DNA of 64,000 nt from Pyxicephalus adspersus (lineage: Eukaryota > Chordata > Amphibia > Anura > Pyxicephalidae). The DNA is taken from positions 63,385,895-63,449,894 of the forward strand of contig NC_092861.1 of the NCBI RefSeq assembly GCF_032062135.1. The letters run 5' to 3'. Under the pieces are notes generated by a model, which was not told the DNA's origin, made no database searches, and was given only the letters and a program-made list of their open reading frames with translations. The translations under genes were made by a program, and so were the position numbers. Below, piece after piece: positions 49,601 through 61,335 of this stretch (the first letter of the stretch is position 1; each line of letters begins with the position of its first letter).

Positions 49601-52600
49601 TTTATAGCTAATACAGTTTAAGTTGCAATGTTTTATCTGATGGTTGACAAATGCTTTAACCATTTAATGAAAAAATAGGAATAATGCTCTGCTTCATACA
49701 CAAAATAATAAATAAGAAACAAAAGTTACTAATATATTAGGTATAGTGGTGCTGTAATGTATTTGTTCATTGGTTTACCTATGGCTGTGTTTTAACATGT
49801 GGACAATATACAATGTACATTGAGAAGCATTAGTGTTTGTTTTTTGTTAGGCAGACAGTGACATCTGGTGGCTGTAAGCAAGTAAACATGTGAAAGCTTT
49901 TAACCACCTGAGCGTTACACTGAGGTCTAGATTTCTGTACCAAAAGTGATCCACTGTTTTTCATGAAAATTTTGGTAGACCTGTAACTTACAGAAATATG
50001 TCCCAACAAGGGTTCTAGTAGATATTATGAATATAAAAAATGTTTGAAACACACAATCATGTAAAAAAAAAAAAATACTTTTAATAAAATTAAAGGAAAT
50101 TAGGCGAAGATCAGCAAAGGCTAAAATACAGTATGCGAGACAAGACTCGTACTCTCATTGGTGGATGTCGCACCAATCACGCGCCTTTATGAGAGCCTGT
50201 GGTATGTACAGAAAACCCGCAAAGCACTGAAGCCGCAAGACATGAAGTGCGAAGTGGCGAGGGAACACTGTACATTGTAAACTTGGGTCACACTTGCTGT
50301 GTCCTGTATGGGCATCATACAGGACACAGTAATACAATCCATACCAGTCTTGTTTTTTTTTTTCAACACAAAATAAGCTTTCTTCAGCATATATAGGACA
50401 CACATGCATCAAGTTGAACGAAACCCTGTGATACGGAAATGTCCCCATACCGTAGCAGGGTGCTGCCATCTTCATCCTTTTTCAATCTTGATTGGCCAGG
50501 TCAGCATGACATAACTCCGACGCACACACATCGGTGTTCATTCAGTGCCCACAACCTCAGGGCAAGCTGGAATTGCTGGATATCTCATCAAACAATGCTG
50601 CACATGCAAAGTTCAGCAATTTTGACAGCTCCACAGAACAATCAGACAGGTAAGAATGCTTATTGTAGAAGGGACACCATCTGTCCTTTTCTGCAGGTAA
50701 GCCCTGTTTGATCATAAATGTTAAAAGTGGAACTGCTTTTAGGCAGCAAATTAAAACAAAGTCTAACTGTAAATGGTCCCAGAGTCCAAACTCCAAAACT
50801 CTGCTAGCACACTGTCTCCATGAGCAACACCTGGCTTTAGGTTCCAACATCAACCACCAGTTCTAACAGGCAATTACTTTTTATTGACAGGTGATTTCAT
50901 GCCACCCTCACCCACCCATTCCATTCAATAAACTCTAGACCTAGATTCTAATTAAAAATCTGTAAAGTTCTACCATGAACCACAGCCATATCCAGGTCCT
51001 TTAACCACTTTCCCAGATACAATAAAGAAAGATGCTGCCAATGCTCACAACATTTTGCCTTGCATGCCTCACAATGCTAATATATATATTAAGGACAACC
51101 CGGAAAATAAACAAATCTTTTTACTAATATGCTTGTGGGATGCCTTTTCTTATTAAAAAAAATAAAAACAGTTCCCCATAAATTTTACCCAGTGCTGAAA
51201 TTACAGATCCCCTGTGCTTCAGATATAAACCTTATTAAAGGGCAGGATGTATGTAGTTTACATATAAGCTTTTTTTTTTTTTAATTGACTTCTTAATTGT
51301 TCTGTTTTTTTTTTTTACATTTAACTCTTAAGATACTTAAGGTCTGTACAGTGGTCCCCTGATGTGGTTCATCATCATCTTCCCTAGCAGATTGATGAAC
51401 GATCAACTGGGGACAAACACTGTGCTTTCCTGTGGAAGAGGTCACAGTGGAGTGTCGCTTTCTTGTCCTCCCTCCCCCCAATTCATGGAACAGAACAACC
51501 CTGTGTGTACAGTGCTTGTTTATTCACAAAAGATGGGTGGTAATGGGATATAGGGGTACATTTTGTACTTTTTACTTTGGGAAAGAATGAATAACTGGTC
51601 AACCCCTTATTAAAGGGGTTTTCAGATTCAGCATAGGCCCCTCTACAAATCTTCCCATCCTCTAGAGTGCTGCTTATCTCTCCCTTTATCTTAGCTAATA
51701 GGGACTTCAAGAAGCTGATACTAAATTCAATTAGGATACCTATATGGCTTTCATTAAAAAAAAATTTATGAACGTAATTTTTATTAAAGAGTGTCAATAT
51801 TTGTGTCTTTTTTATGTGAGTGAAGTTCAGCGTTAAAGGAAATTGTTAATGTTGAATAATCCATTGGTTCCCTGGCTGTCATACGGATGTCCTGGCTGCA
51901 CTGCTGAATCTGAATTGACCTAAAACAAGTATAGAGATAGGAAATCCTGATACTCATTTGCACTCATCATGTTTGTCTCAGATCTGTAACCTAATATGTA
52001 AAAGTACTAAAAGTAGAACATTTCTCTCAAAACTGTCTTCATTTTTTTATCTTACAGGTTTGCTTTGTTTCTTTCTGAAAGAAGATATCAGCAGGCTGCG
52101 TCTTTTATAATTCAACTGCTACATTTTTAATTAAAATATTTTTAATTTTTTATATATAATAAAACTTTCCTGGAGATCAGGTATAGTTACCAATTATGCA
52201 TTATTACCTACAAACTAATCACTGTCGGTCTACTTAACTATATCTGAGCCTGAGGAAGTTTTCCTCTCTTCTACATTGTATACATTTTTACATTCCGATG
52301 GTGTAGGCATACCATTGTCCAGGTAGTTACAGATGGTACAGTAACAACAATGTTATCAGTTATTATGTTGTACACTTCTGACATCAAATGGTTTTAAAGC
52401 AGTTTGATGCCTATTGCTTCCATGACTGATCAGAAGTGTATATCAATTTGCATTCCTATCATTTCTGCACCTTTCCTTTTTTTGTGATGTGTTGCCTGCC
52501 AAAGTGCTGCTGTTCAGACAAACCTTTTTAAATTGCTTGTATTTGTATTTGATATCTTCAAGCAGCTCAATTCAAATACGCTTTTGCTCATAGAAAATAA

Positions 52601-52747
52601 ACTTAAATATTGTTAGCAGAAGCCAACGTTGGCAGTCCAGAATATAAAAGCTTTGCTGATTTGAGCAAAAAAAAAATGTAAAAACGCAGACTTGTGTGAA
52701 GCTTTTTTCCAACAACAACAGCAGCTTAGGAACATAATTTTCTAAAG
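46642..52747. other. Intergenic; piggyBac-like end and a long hairpin
   Basis: TTAACCACCTGAGCGTTACA at 49900-49919, followed by CTGAGGTCTAGATTTCTG, looks like the left end of another TTAA-type repeat; its right end was not found. CTGTGTCCTGTATG at 50297-50310 and its perfect complement at 50316-50329 form a 14-bp stem. A 20-bp poly-T lies near 51300. No gene is recognised. Confidence 0.4.
46733..47053 (-). pseudogene. Possible mobile-element protein fragment
   Basis: A 106-residue minus-strand frame ends with FSNEEFNDLICDLGLSKQ then TSNRLL, preceded by an acidic Ser-rich stretch. This resembles the DLNDLVRDLxLSKxxAELLxSRL motif I associate with repetitive element-encoded proteins in invertebrates and frogs. 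The frame stops where the motif should continue. The family is not certain and no function is assigned. Confidence 0.3.
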
Positions 52748-55700
52748 TTAAAGCCCAACTGAACCGACAAAATAAAAAAGCAAATTTTAGTAGAAACCAT
52801 GTTGATAAGTGTTTTTTTATCTCAGTCAGTTGACGGGTCAGTCATGTGTGAGCACAAGGAACTAAAAGTAGGAAAAACAATAGATGCCAAAGTACCTTTC
52901 CCAGCTTCCTTTCATTACAGTAAGTCTACAGGAAAGAGGTAAGACTTAGACAGAGAAAGAGGATGGTAAGCAATTTTTGGGGTTTTGCATGTGTGGACAG
53001 CTACACAATTTTTTTTTTTGAAAACATGTTTTGTTAAAGTTCAGTCTCAAAGGGAAATTTATTATTTATACTAATTATTAATATTGATCTGATAATTTCC
53101 CTTGTTCCAGTTTAGGCTTAGTTGGGCATTTTAACTTTCCACCTTCCACTGTAGCCACATTACATAGGTAACTCTTCATAGGATCACTGAAGTGTACTTT
53201 GAAACCTGAAATCTATATCCTATATTAACAACCTATTAGGCTGATTTGAACCATAGGGCTGTCTACAAGATACGTATTTTTACTGAATATTTTACCTATA
53301 GCTTTGTGTATGTGATACACAACAAGGAGCCTATTGTTAAAGCAGTATTAGTGTTTTTGGGAATAGCATTTGATTACAAAAATGATTAATCGGATCAAGG
53401 CTACCCTGCCATGTTTATAGTATATGAGCCTACAGTATACATTGTATTTTGCCTCGATCTATTTCAATTTGTGTGCAATTGAAAGCAAGCTAAAAATGTA
53501 TGTATATGTATATAAAATATGTGTATATGTTCAGCCTTATTGTTTTATTAAAGGATGAGAATGGTAACTTATTTGGGGTAGGGGGAAAGTATGAGATAAG
53601 GACATCCAACAAAAACAGCTAACCTTGGAAGTCATGAAGGACATTGAAACATCAGTTGTTGGAATGTGACAGCACAAAGAACTTAACCTTGACGTGCTTT
53701 ACGATCCATATATCGTTAATCTTAGGTTTATTAGCAATCTTGGTTGTACCATACAAATACAACAAAAAGAAGTATTGCACAAAGAGGAAAATTTTGCAAA
53801 GTACTTGTATTCTTTTATTGTTTTTGGTCAGTAGTTTTTCTGAAGTTTATGTTTGTGGAATGTGTGTAAAACTGTATACCATAAAAAATTAAAAAATGTA
53901 AAAAAAATTCTCACAATAAAATATTTATCTGAAAATTTTTATTTGCATAATTTGTAACAAGTATAGTTGCTTACTATGTACCTGTTGAATGCTACAGTAA
54001 TAATCATACAGCAATACAGATTTGCATGGACGTTTCATCTTTTACGTTTAGCAATGTTATAGCTATATAGCAGTGACACCAAATTATTATTTAGTATTTA
54101 TTTTTCTGTGACCAAAATTTATTAGGCAGTGCTCTACCAAAACTCACAGTGACCACTTTTTTATTAATTATGATTCAACCTTCCTTACTAATAGAGCATA
54201 GACTAATAAAAAAAGTGATATTTGGTTTGTGTAAATTACAGTTGATCATTGCTCTTTGCAGCACAGGTCCATCTCGGCAACAGAACATTGTCACTACACA
54301 ACATTCTTCATCAGTATAAATGCTTTATAGTAATATCTGCCTACTAAGTATCCTTATGAGGGTTCTCAAGGCTGTAATGGTCCCCCACAGTAAAATATTT
54401 ATGCTGTTTTCGATGAACAATTTTGTGTTGTAACAATCTTCTTTTTTATGTAATAAACATTTGTTCAATTATGTTCATAATTATGAAGCTTGACTATAAA
54501 TACATTCAAATGATTCATACTGGATAATGTATAGTGGCAAGCCAAAATAATACTTTCTGTTAAAAAATTACCATGACATTTTAAATTATTCAAGAATATA
54601 AAGGTATGTGTTCCCTCGTGGTAAAAACTTTTAAATAAGCTCCAATTCAGTATTTATCTGGAACCAATTTTCTGGAGAAACTTACAAATGTATTTCCAAC
54701 GCAGTAAAATTTACAGTGGTCAGCCCCAAATTCTGTTCTGCTTTAGCATCAATCTATTAGTAAATTTCACAGTGTGTGCACAATTTAAAATGTATTTTTT
54801 AGCCAGAATTTCAGGATCATAAGGCTAAGTTCACACTCTGGAATTGATTACCTTAGCTTACTAAAAACTGCGATGCTGTTCTCATGTTAAATACCACCTC
54901 CCCCCTCCCCCAAATTATATCCTAAGGAAAATTATTATTTGGTTCACTCTTAAAGGCATTTTTTTTTGTATGTTGTTTTTTGCCTTCGAAACATCACAAG
55001 TATGGGAACGTTCTCCACACTTTAGTTACCATTACACACCATTGGTACAGCAGCTTAAATTCTAACCCTGGTGTGTTTACTACTGTAAAAAACAGTGGCC
55101 ACTCTGTTGAGAGCAGCTTTAAATACAGAGACTGCTTCTAAAGTCTGTATGCCATGGGGATCTGTGGTGAGGACCTAGAAATTACAGTTAATAGATAAAG
55201 CTGAAGCATAAAACTAGCATAATGTAGGTAGGTGGAACATGAAGACTGCTAATGCTCCACTCCGAATTAAACACTGCATAACTACAAGTGACACAGCAAA
55301 GCATATGGAAGTGGAATGTGGCCAACTAACATCTGAGAAGCACTGCTCTAAATAATACTAGCTATTGTCTGTGCCACAGGTAAGCAAGAGATAGCAGTGT
55401 GAAAGTGGCCTTAGGATCTGAGATTGATGATTATTAAAAGCCTCTTTAAATCCCAATTTGATTCAAATAACTAAAATAATATATTTCACTTAACAATCAC
55501 CAACAACCAAGTGTTGTAACAGCCCATCTTGCTGCCGACTTGTGTTGCCTATACCTTTTCCATTTTAAATTTCCAGGCTCCGCTGTAGGCAATTCATTTG
55601 CCTGCTACATGTTTTTACCTAGATAGTTATAATGATTGTTTGCAGTGACCTGGGTAAATTCACTGAGTTTAAATTCACTTTTACATGCAGGCACTACCAT

Positions 55701-56102
55701 TTTTTTTATTTTCAACTACATATCTAATATCAAACTCCTACAATCCTTCCAATTCAACATTGCTAAATTTTTCTAATGAAAGAGACTACCAGTCAGTTCA
55801 TTTCATCCTTCCAACCCACAGCACCTGTATTAACAGGGAATTAAAGAAAATCTCTCATAATATCATAGTCATTTTTACCAAATTATTGTGTGGATTTAGG
55901 GCTTTTCACCATTTACGCTATCATTGTAGCATCACAATATATTCACATTGTTGTGGGATAATGTACCATGTGCCATGTGTTCAATAAGCATCTATTTAAC
56001 ACAAAAAGGCCCATCAGCCAAGGCCAAATCATACAATGTGGAAATATAAAGTTCAGGTTTTTATATTTGTCTCTTGTTTAAATTGCAACATCTCCTCTAA
56101 AA
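52748..56102. other. Intergenic, nothing recognised
   Basis: AT-rich sequence with weak repeat-like ends (TTAAAGCCCAACTGAACC at 52748). No gene or RNA is supported. Confidence 0.4.
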
Positions 56103-56558
56103 TCTATATATATAAAATTGGATGTATGTATGTGTGCATGTTCCACCATCACTAGGTAACGCATGGAGACTTTTCAAGCAAATTTCTAGACATATGACTC
56201 ATGTGAGTGCACCAGTTATCTTTGTACAGCGCTGTGCTTTATGTCAGAGGTATATTTGGATGTATGTATGTATGTGTTATATATCTAGATGTCTGTATGT
56301 GATCACTTGGAAATGCATGGAGACATTTCAACCAAACATGCTAGACGTATGACTGAGACTCATGTAAGTGCTCCGCTGATCTTTGTACAGCGCTGTGGTA
56401 TATGTCAGAGGTATATTTGCATCTAGAGTATGTATGTATGTGTGTATGTATTGCTCAGCCCAACGTGCCTTTTGCTTATATTTTTACTTACTTTTTTTTG
56501 GACTATAATATAAGATTGCAATAAATAAATACCCGAGCAACGCCGGGTAACCAGCTAG
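56103..56558 (+). mobile_element. Non-autonomous Helitron
   Basis: The 5' end is TCTATATATATAAAATTGG directly after A (56102). The 3' end is CTAG (56555-56558) directly before T (56559), as expected for A/T insertion. Six bases before CTAG is a hairpin, ACCCGAGCAACGCCGGGT (56531-56548; stem ACCCG/CGGGT). There are no inverted termini or target duplication. The 456-bp interior holds two diverged copies of one unit (about 56120-56265 and 56288-56440; shared TTTGTACAGCGCTGTG and TATGTCAGAGGTATATTTG). It has no Rep/helicase gene. Confidence 0.85.
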
Positions 56559-58274
56559 TAATAATACAAAAAATAAGATCACAATACTTTCAATCCCCTT
56601 TTGTGAGATTTGTGCTCCTCAGCATTCCTAGGATCTTACTAGAACTGTGACATCACCTTTGTTTAGCCACAATAAGTGGAAGCCCGTTATAAGTTAGGTG
56701 TGTTCATAAAACTTTTCTCCATAGGTATTTTTATTCTTGGAAAGTTGTAATATCGCAATTTTTATAGGGGCGAGGGGGGAATGTGTGAACATTGCATTTT
56801 GATAAATCAACTACTTTAAAGTTATATTTATTCTTTTTATTTAAATTATTACTAGATTGTTGCTTTTACTGTTGTATAAATAGCATGCATATTACCCTTT
56901 ATGTTGTGGAGGTGCATTTGAACACAAGTGTGCTGAGATAAATGGCTTTATTACTTATCAAATCACTGTCAGTAGATGTCCCAGAGTGCAAAAGTGTGCA
57001 GATTAAAAAGTATTAAAGCCATTTAATTGGCATTGCAGCCCAACAACTAGCATTTACAGAAAGGTCAACAATGGTGGCCTCCGAAATCTGTCAGTCCTAA
57101 ATTTATCACAAAAAAAGTTTAAACTATAAATAACAATTGTTTTATGCTTGGGTTTATCATTGTAATTTGTTTTATGTTGCTTTTTCTGGAAAACCCTCAC
57201 ATATTGCTTTGTAAATTATTGATGACTTCATAAACATGGAAATGGACAGCCATAATACCTATAATAAATGTATTTGTGCTGAAATGTACGGCCAGATCAT
57301 TACAGCCAATCATAAAATATATGTAACCTTTTCTCTGCAAATGCTATTTAGTTGGTACATTACACTGTATGAATGGATGCTGAAGATTGCTGATCACAAG
57401 AGCAAGACTCACAGCATTAGAGTTTTTCAAGTTGATGCAATGGCTCCTTGGCACTGTCGGTATTAAAATGTACTTGGTTACCAGGATGAAAAATGAACTA
57501 ACTGTGATGAACATACATGTTGTTTTTCTATCAGTTTGAACATTTTTTTAAAAGGGGTAATGGCTACTTAATTTGAACCAGTACATATTACTGTGCTGGA
57601 ACAATGTTTTTACAATTAATGCTGCTTAAGGCTTTTTTAATTACACTCAGCACAAATTAGTGTGCTAAAATATTTTATCTAAAAATACTTCAAAGAATGA
57701 TGCACCTTATCACAAATAATTATCAGGCGCCTACTTGTTTTCTGGGCAGTCACAGACCAATGACAGCAAATCTTTCTAAAATAAAATAATATTAACAAGA
57801 CAAATCATCCACTCATGGCATACATGTCTAAACTCTACCTTATGCTGCTAATGTACAAGTAAACAATCTCATCTCTGCCCCAGAGGGCTCTTCCATAATT
57901 ACTTTTCTGGTAGTTTTTATTATGATGAATTATAGGTCTGGCGTCGGTGCTTCCATGATGCAATGCCTTATTGGAAAAGCCAAGGCTAAAGCTACATACA
58001 ATTTCCAAAGCAATATTTTAGGGCTAAGTAACTAAATTCATGTCATTAAAGAACTCCTTTGTCCTCAACAATAACAAATAAATTGTAAATTATATTCTCT
58101 TAGAATTTTTCTTCCTCTCAAAAAAACAAAAATTTATTAGCTAAGACAATGCGTAAAATAATGTAATTACAGCAGTTTTATATATATATATATATTTTTT
58201 TTTTTGCATTTTGGCCTTGTGTCTGAGAAGTAATTGTGCTAAATTAGTAGTGGGTTCTTCCCAACAGTAAACCT
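56559..58274. other. klhl31 3' flank and UTR
   Basis: AT-rich sequence downstream of the klhl31 stop on the minus strand. On the gene strand an AATAAA lies at 58133-58138, about 140 nt after the stop, and others occur further down. A TA run occurs at 58180-58193. No other gene is seen. Confidence 0.45.
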
Positions 58275-61200
58275 CTATATACTAACTGGTACTGATGACA
58301 CTGAACTTGCCCTAGATTCCCGGGTTTTAAAGTTGGGCATGGTAATGGTACAACATGACACCCCTACAGTTGCCTCTGGCAATTCATCTTCCTCAGTCCA
58401 TTCATTAAGATCAGGGTTGTAGCACTGGATGCACTTCTTGTATTTCTTTTCTACTTCATTCCATCCCCCAGCCAGGTAGATCTTGCCATTGAGTGTTGAA
58501 GCACCTGCTGTGCTTACTCCATTCTGAAGAGGAGCAACGTAGCTCCACTGGCCAGTGTGAGGGTTAAAGCATTCAACGGGGAGGACATCAATCCTCTCAC
58601 CACGACCGCCAAGTTGACTGCCACCCATAACGTACACTCTGTCACCAAGTGTAACAGAGCAATGCCATCCTCTGGGTGTACTGAGGCTTGCCTTATCTTG
58701 CCAGCTATCAGTAGATGGGTCGTACATACACACAGAGCGGGAGTATGCATTATTTATGTATCCACCAATGACCAAGCTTTTACCATCAATGACTGAGCTA
58801 GAATGACAGCATCTAGCAACCTCCAGTGGAGTTTTCATTTGCCACTGGTTAGTTGAAGGCACATAACACTCAACAGAAGCCAGACAGCCTTCAGAATTGC
58901 GACCACCTATTGCAAAAAGAAGGCCATTGAAAACATTTAGGCTAAAGTGAGTACGTTTCTGGTTCATGTTGGCCAGATGAATCCAGGTGTTAAAACGTGG
59001 ATCATATCTGAAATGATAGACAAAAAGAAACTGATTAAAGCTTAAACACATTTAAAGAGGAAGATTGTTTCGTATAAATTAAGTGGCAAAAAAGTAGTTG
59101 TTAATAATTTTTATTCTTGGTCTTGCTGAAGTAATGTGAGCTACTCTTTGGTTTAATTGTGTATGTAAAGCATATCTGTTAATTATGCAATAGTTACTGA
59201 ACAACCTGTGATGGTCTTTGTAAGTAGCAGTATGTGTATATATCTACATGTGTCCCATAAGTCACTGTTTTGTACAATATATTTTGCATCAGCTATTTAA
59301 GTACATGTTAAATCTTGTAGTAACGTGTCAGCTGCAAACAGAGATGTGACATACACTGTGCGCAGGAGTAATGTCACAGGTGACACTATTCTTCCACCTT
59401 CTAAAGTAATAAAATTTACCATGTCATGAATTATCACACAAAAAGTTTATAGAACAATCAACAAAGCCAGTCCTTTAAGTGTTGTGTTTTACTAAACGCT
59501 TAAGTTGAAGCAGCCTATCCTGTATTTTCATCAGAAATTCCTTAAGCAGTGCTTATACACCACATAATGATGCTAGAAAAGTGTAGAGCCCAAGGGGTGT
59601 AGGACAACTACAAGGTGAGGAAGGTTGGAAGCGAATAATGGACAAGTATGGAAAGTATTTCTATATGTCATATAAATAACGTTTGTGCATGTAAACCCCA
59701 CAGTTTTAGGGAACCTGCCATCAGGTTTTACATCAGCCAGTACTAATCAAAACCTTTTCTGATATTCACTGAAACATTCCCGAGTGAAGAATCAGTTACT
59801 GCCAATAAAACACATGGACCCAAAAGATTGTCCACCAGGGAATGTTTCAGTGAATTTCAAACTCACTGGTTGATAAATAGATCTCAAGTAATATTAAACA
59901 AAGCTTGCAAACCAGAACACTGGTGTTTAGGAATGCATAAGTGAGCTCTTTCTAAATACCAGTATTGCACCTGCTGTGAGGGGCAAAAATATTGAGTGCA
60001 ACTGGACAATAGATCAAGTATCTGGCACATTAGTTGGTGACATAATGACATACTTCTTATTTACTTGGCTACTTTTTATGTAACAAATTGGAAAATATTT
60101 GGATAATTTGTAGCAAGCATAAAAACATACCTGCAAAAATTTCCAACTGCATGTTTTGCCTGGTTCCTGGCATCATTTTGATCTTCACCTCCCGCAATGT
60201 AAAGGAAGCCATCCATTACGGTCACACACTGATTAAAGCTCTTAGCTGGCAGTTCAGCCAGTCTTTTCCATCCATTTTCAGGATCTCTGTACAGAATCTC
60301 TCTGCTGAGAGATTTTTCCGTTAAAGCAGGTCGACCCCCCACTGTTACAAGGACCCTGGAGCCTCCTCGGATTTTTGTTCTTCTAGACTGTAAGGTGTTC
60401 TGATGATAAGGCAGCAGATGATAATTCATAGCTTCAACAAGAAGTCTGTGACACTCAGAATCCTGCATCATTCTAGGCACTGACTGGACATAGTTGACAA
60501 GATCTTGAGCTGAAATAGTGCCAAACCGAATATTGCCTAAGAGTCCGGAAGCATACTTGATTCTCTTTTCATCATAATCCAACCATTTCATTGCAATCTG
60601 GAAGGCAACAATTTCAGAAGGCAACTGCAAATCATCATCAATAAGAAGTTCATTTATCTGATCAAATGTTAACTTCAAGAACTGATCTGTGTCTGAAAAC
60701 TCAATGAAGTTGTCTCGGATGAACTTTTGTGCTGCTTCTTTTGTGCTTTTAAGTCCATATGTTTCTGCAATATTAGCAACATACATGCAATTTTCAACAT
60801 TGATTTCTTGCATTAGAAAGTCACAGCACATGTTGACAAGAGTATTGATCTGGAGGTAGATTGCTGAAGATATGGTGCTACCTATTGTGTACAAAGAGAG
60901 TGTAATTTTACCAGTGTAAGCATAGGTAATGACCGTTGCCAGACCTAAAGGAGACACATCATTCAGATCAACCCGCTGCGTGGAGGGATCCTTCTTCAGG
61001 ATATTGTAAAAATATTCACTGCAAGAAGCCATTACAACTCTATGGACCATAAAAGATTTTGTTTTGGTACCAATGGTGAGGTCACACAAGAAGCTATCCT
61101 GTCTCATTCTGCTAAGGCCTTCCATGAGGTTGGTGCCATATAAGGAGTCAGAAACCTCTGTGGAGATATAGCTGAAGCCATTTCCTCCATCAATGAGACC

Positions 61201-61302
61201 ACTGATACCATTTAGCTTGCTGAGAGGGCTGTCCTCAACGATAATGGTCATCTCATTGATATCTGACTTGTTTTTCTTGACATTCTTCTTTTTTGGTGCC
61301 AT
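58275..61302 (-). CDS. klhl31: Kelch-like protein 31 (BTB-BACK-Kelch), two coding exons
   Basis: Coding exons 60131-61302 and 58275-59007 join in phase across a GT-AG intron (59008-60130), giving 634 residues, the length I know for human KLHL31. A lysine-rich start ([14 protein letters not shown]) is followed by a BTB domain (about 63-170; [30 protein letters not shown]), BACK (about 178-285; [15 protein letters not shown]) and six Kelch blades with GG pairs ([63 protein letters not shown]). The tail [16 protein letters not shown] is highly conserved. BTB-Kelch proteins usually act as substrate adaptors of CUL3 ubiquitin ligases; KLHL31 is expressed in skeletal and cardiac muscle and needed for sarcomere integrity (family knowledge). 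The frame is open throughout and looks functional. The orthology call is firm because GCLC is its neighbour. Confidence 0.97.
59008..60130 (-). repeat. klhl31 intron with a hairpin repeat
   Basis: The intron separating the two coding exons. It contains ATTCACTGAAACATTCCC (59764-59781) and its perfect complement (59838-59855), an 18-bp stem with a 56-nt loop, probably a palindromic MITE related to the one at 40121-40233. Nothing else is recognised. Confidence 0.55.
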
Positions 61303-61335
61303 GACTGCAATAATGAAATCACAGCCAAGACCTTT
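61303..61335 (-). other. klhl31: klhl31 5' UTR portion and splice acceptor
   Basis: On the gene strand TTTTTTATTTTACAG ends at 61336 and precedes a 33-nt leader ending GCAGTCATGG. This polypyrimidine-AG acceptor places at least one non-coding exon further upstream, beyond 61335. Confidence 0.7.

Noticed and set aside
49900..50500. Complete second TTAA-flanked piggyBac-like element
   Set aside because: Only a left end is visible; no matching right terminus with TTAA was found.
52249..52275. CTGAGGAAG as a second hammerhead motif
   Set aside because: No GAAAC box or GTC follows at the required spacing.
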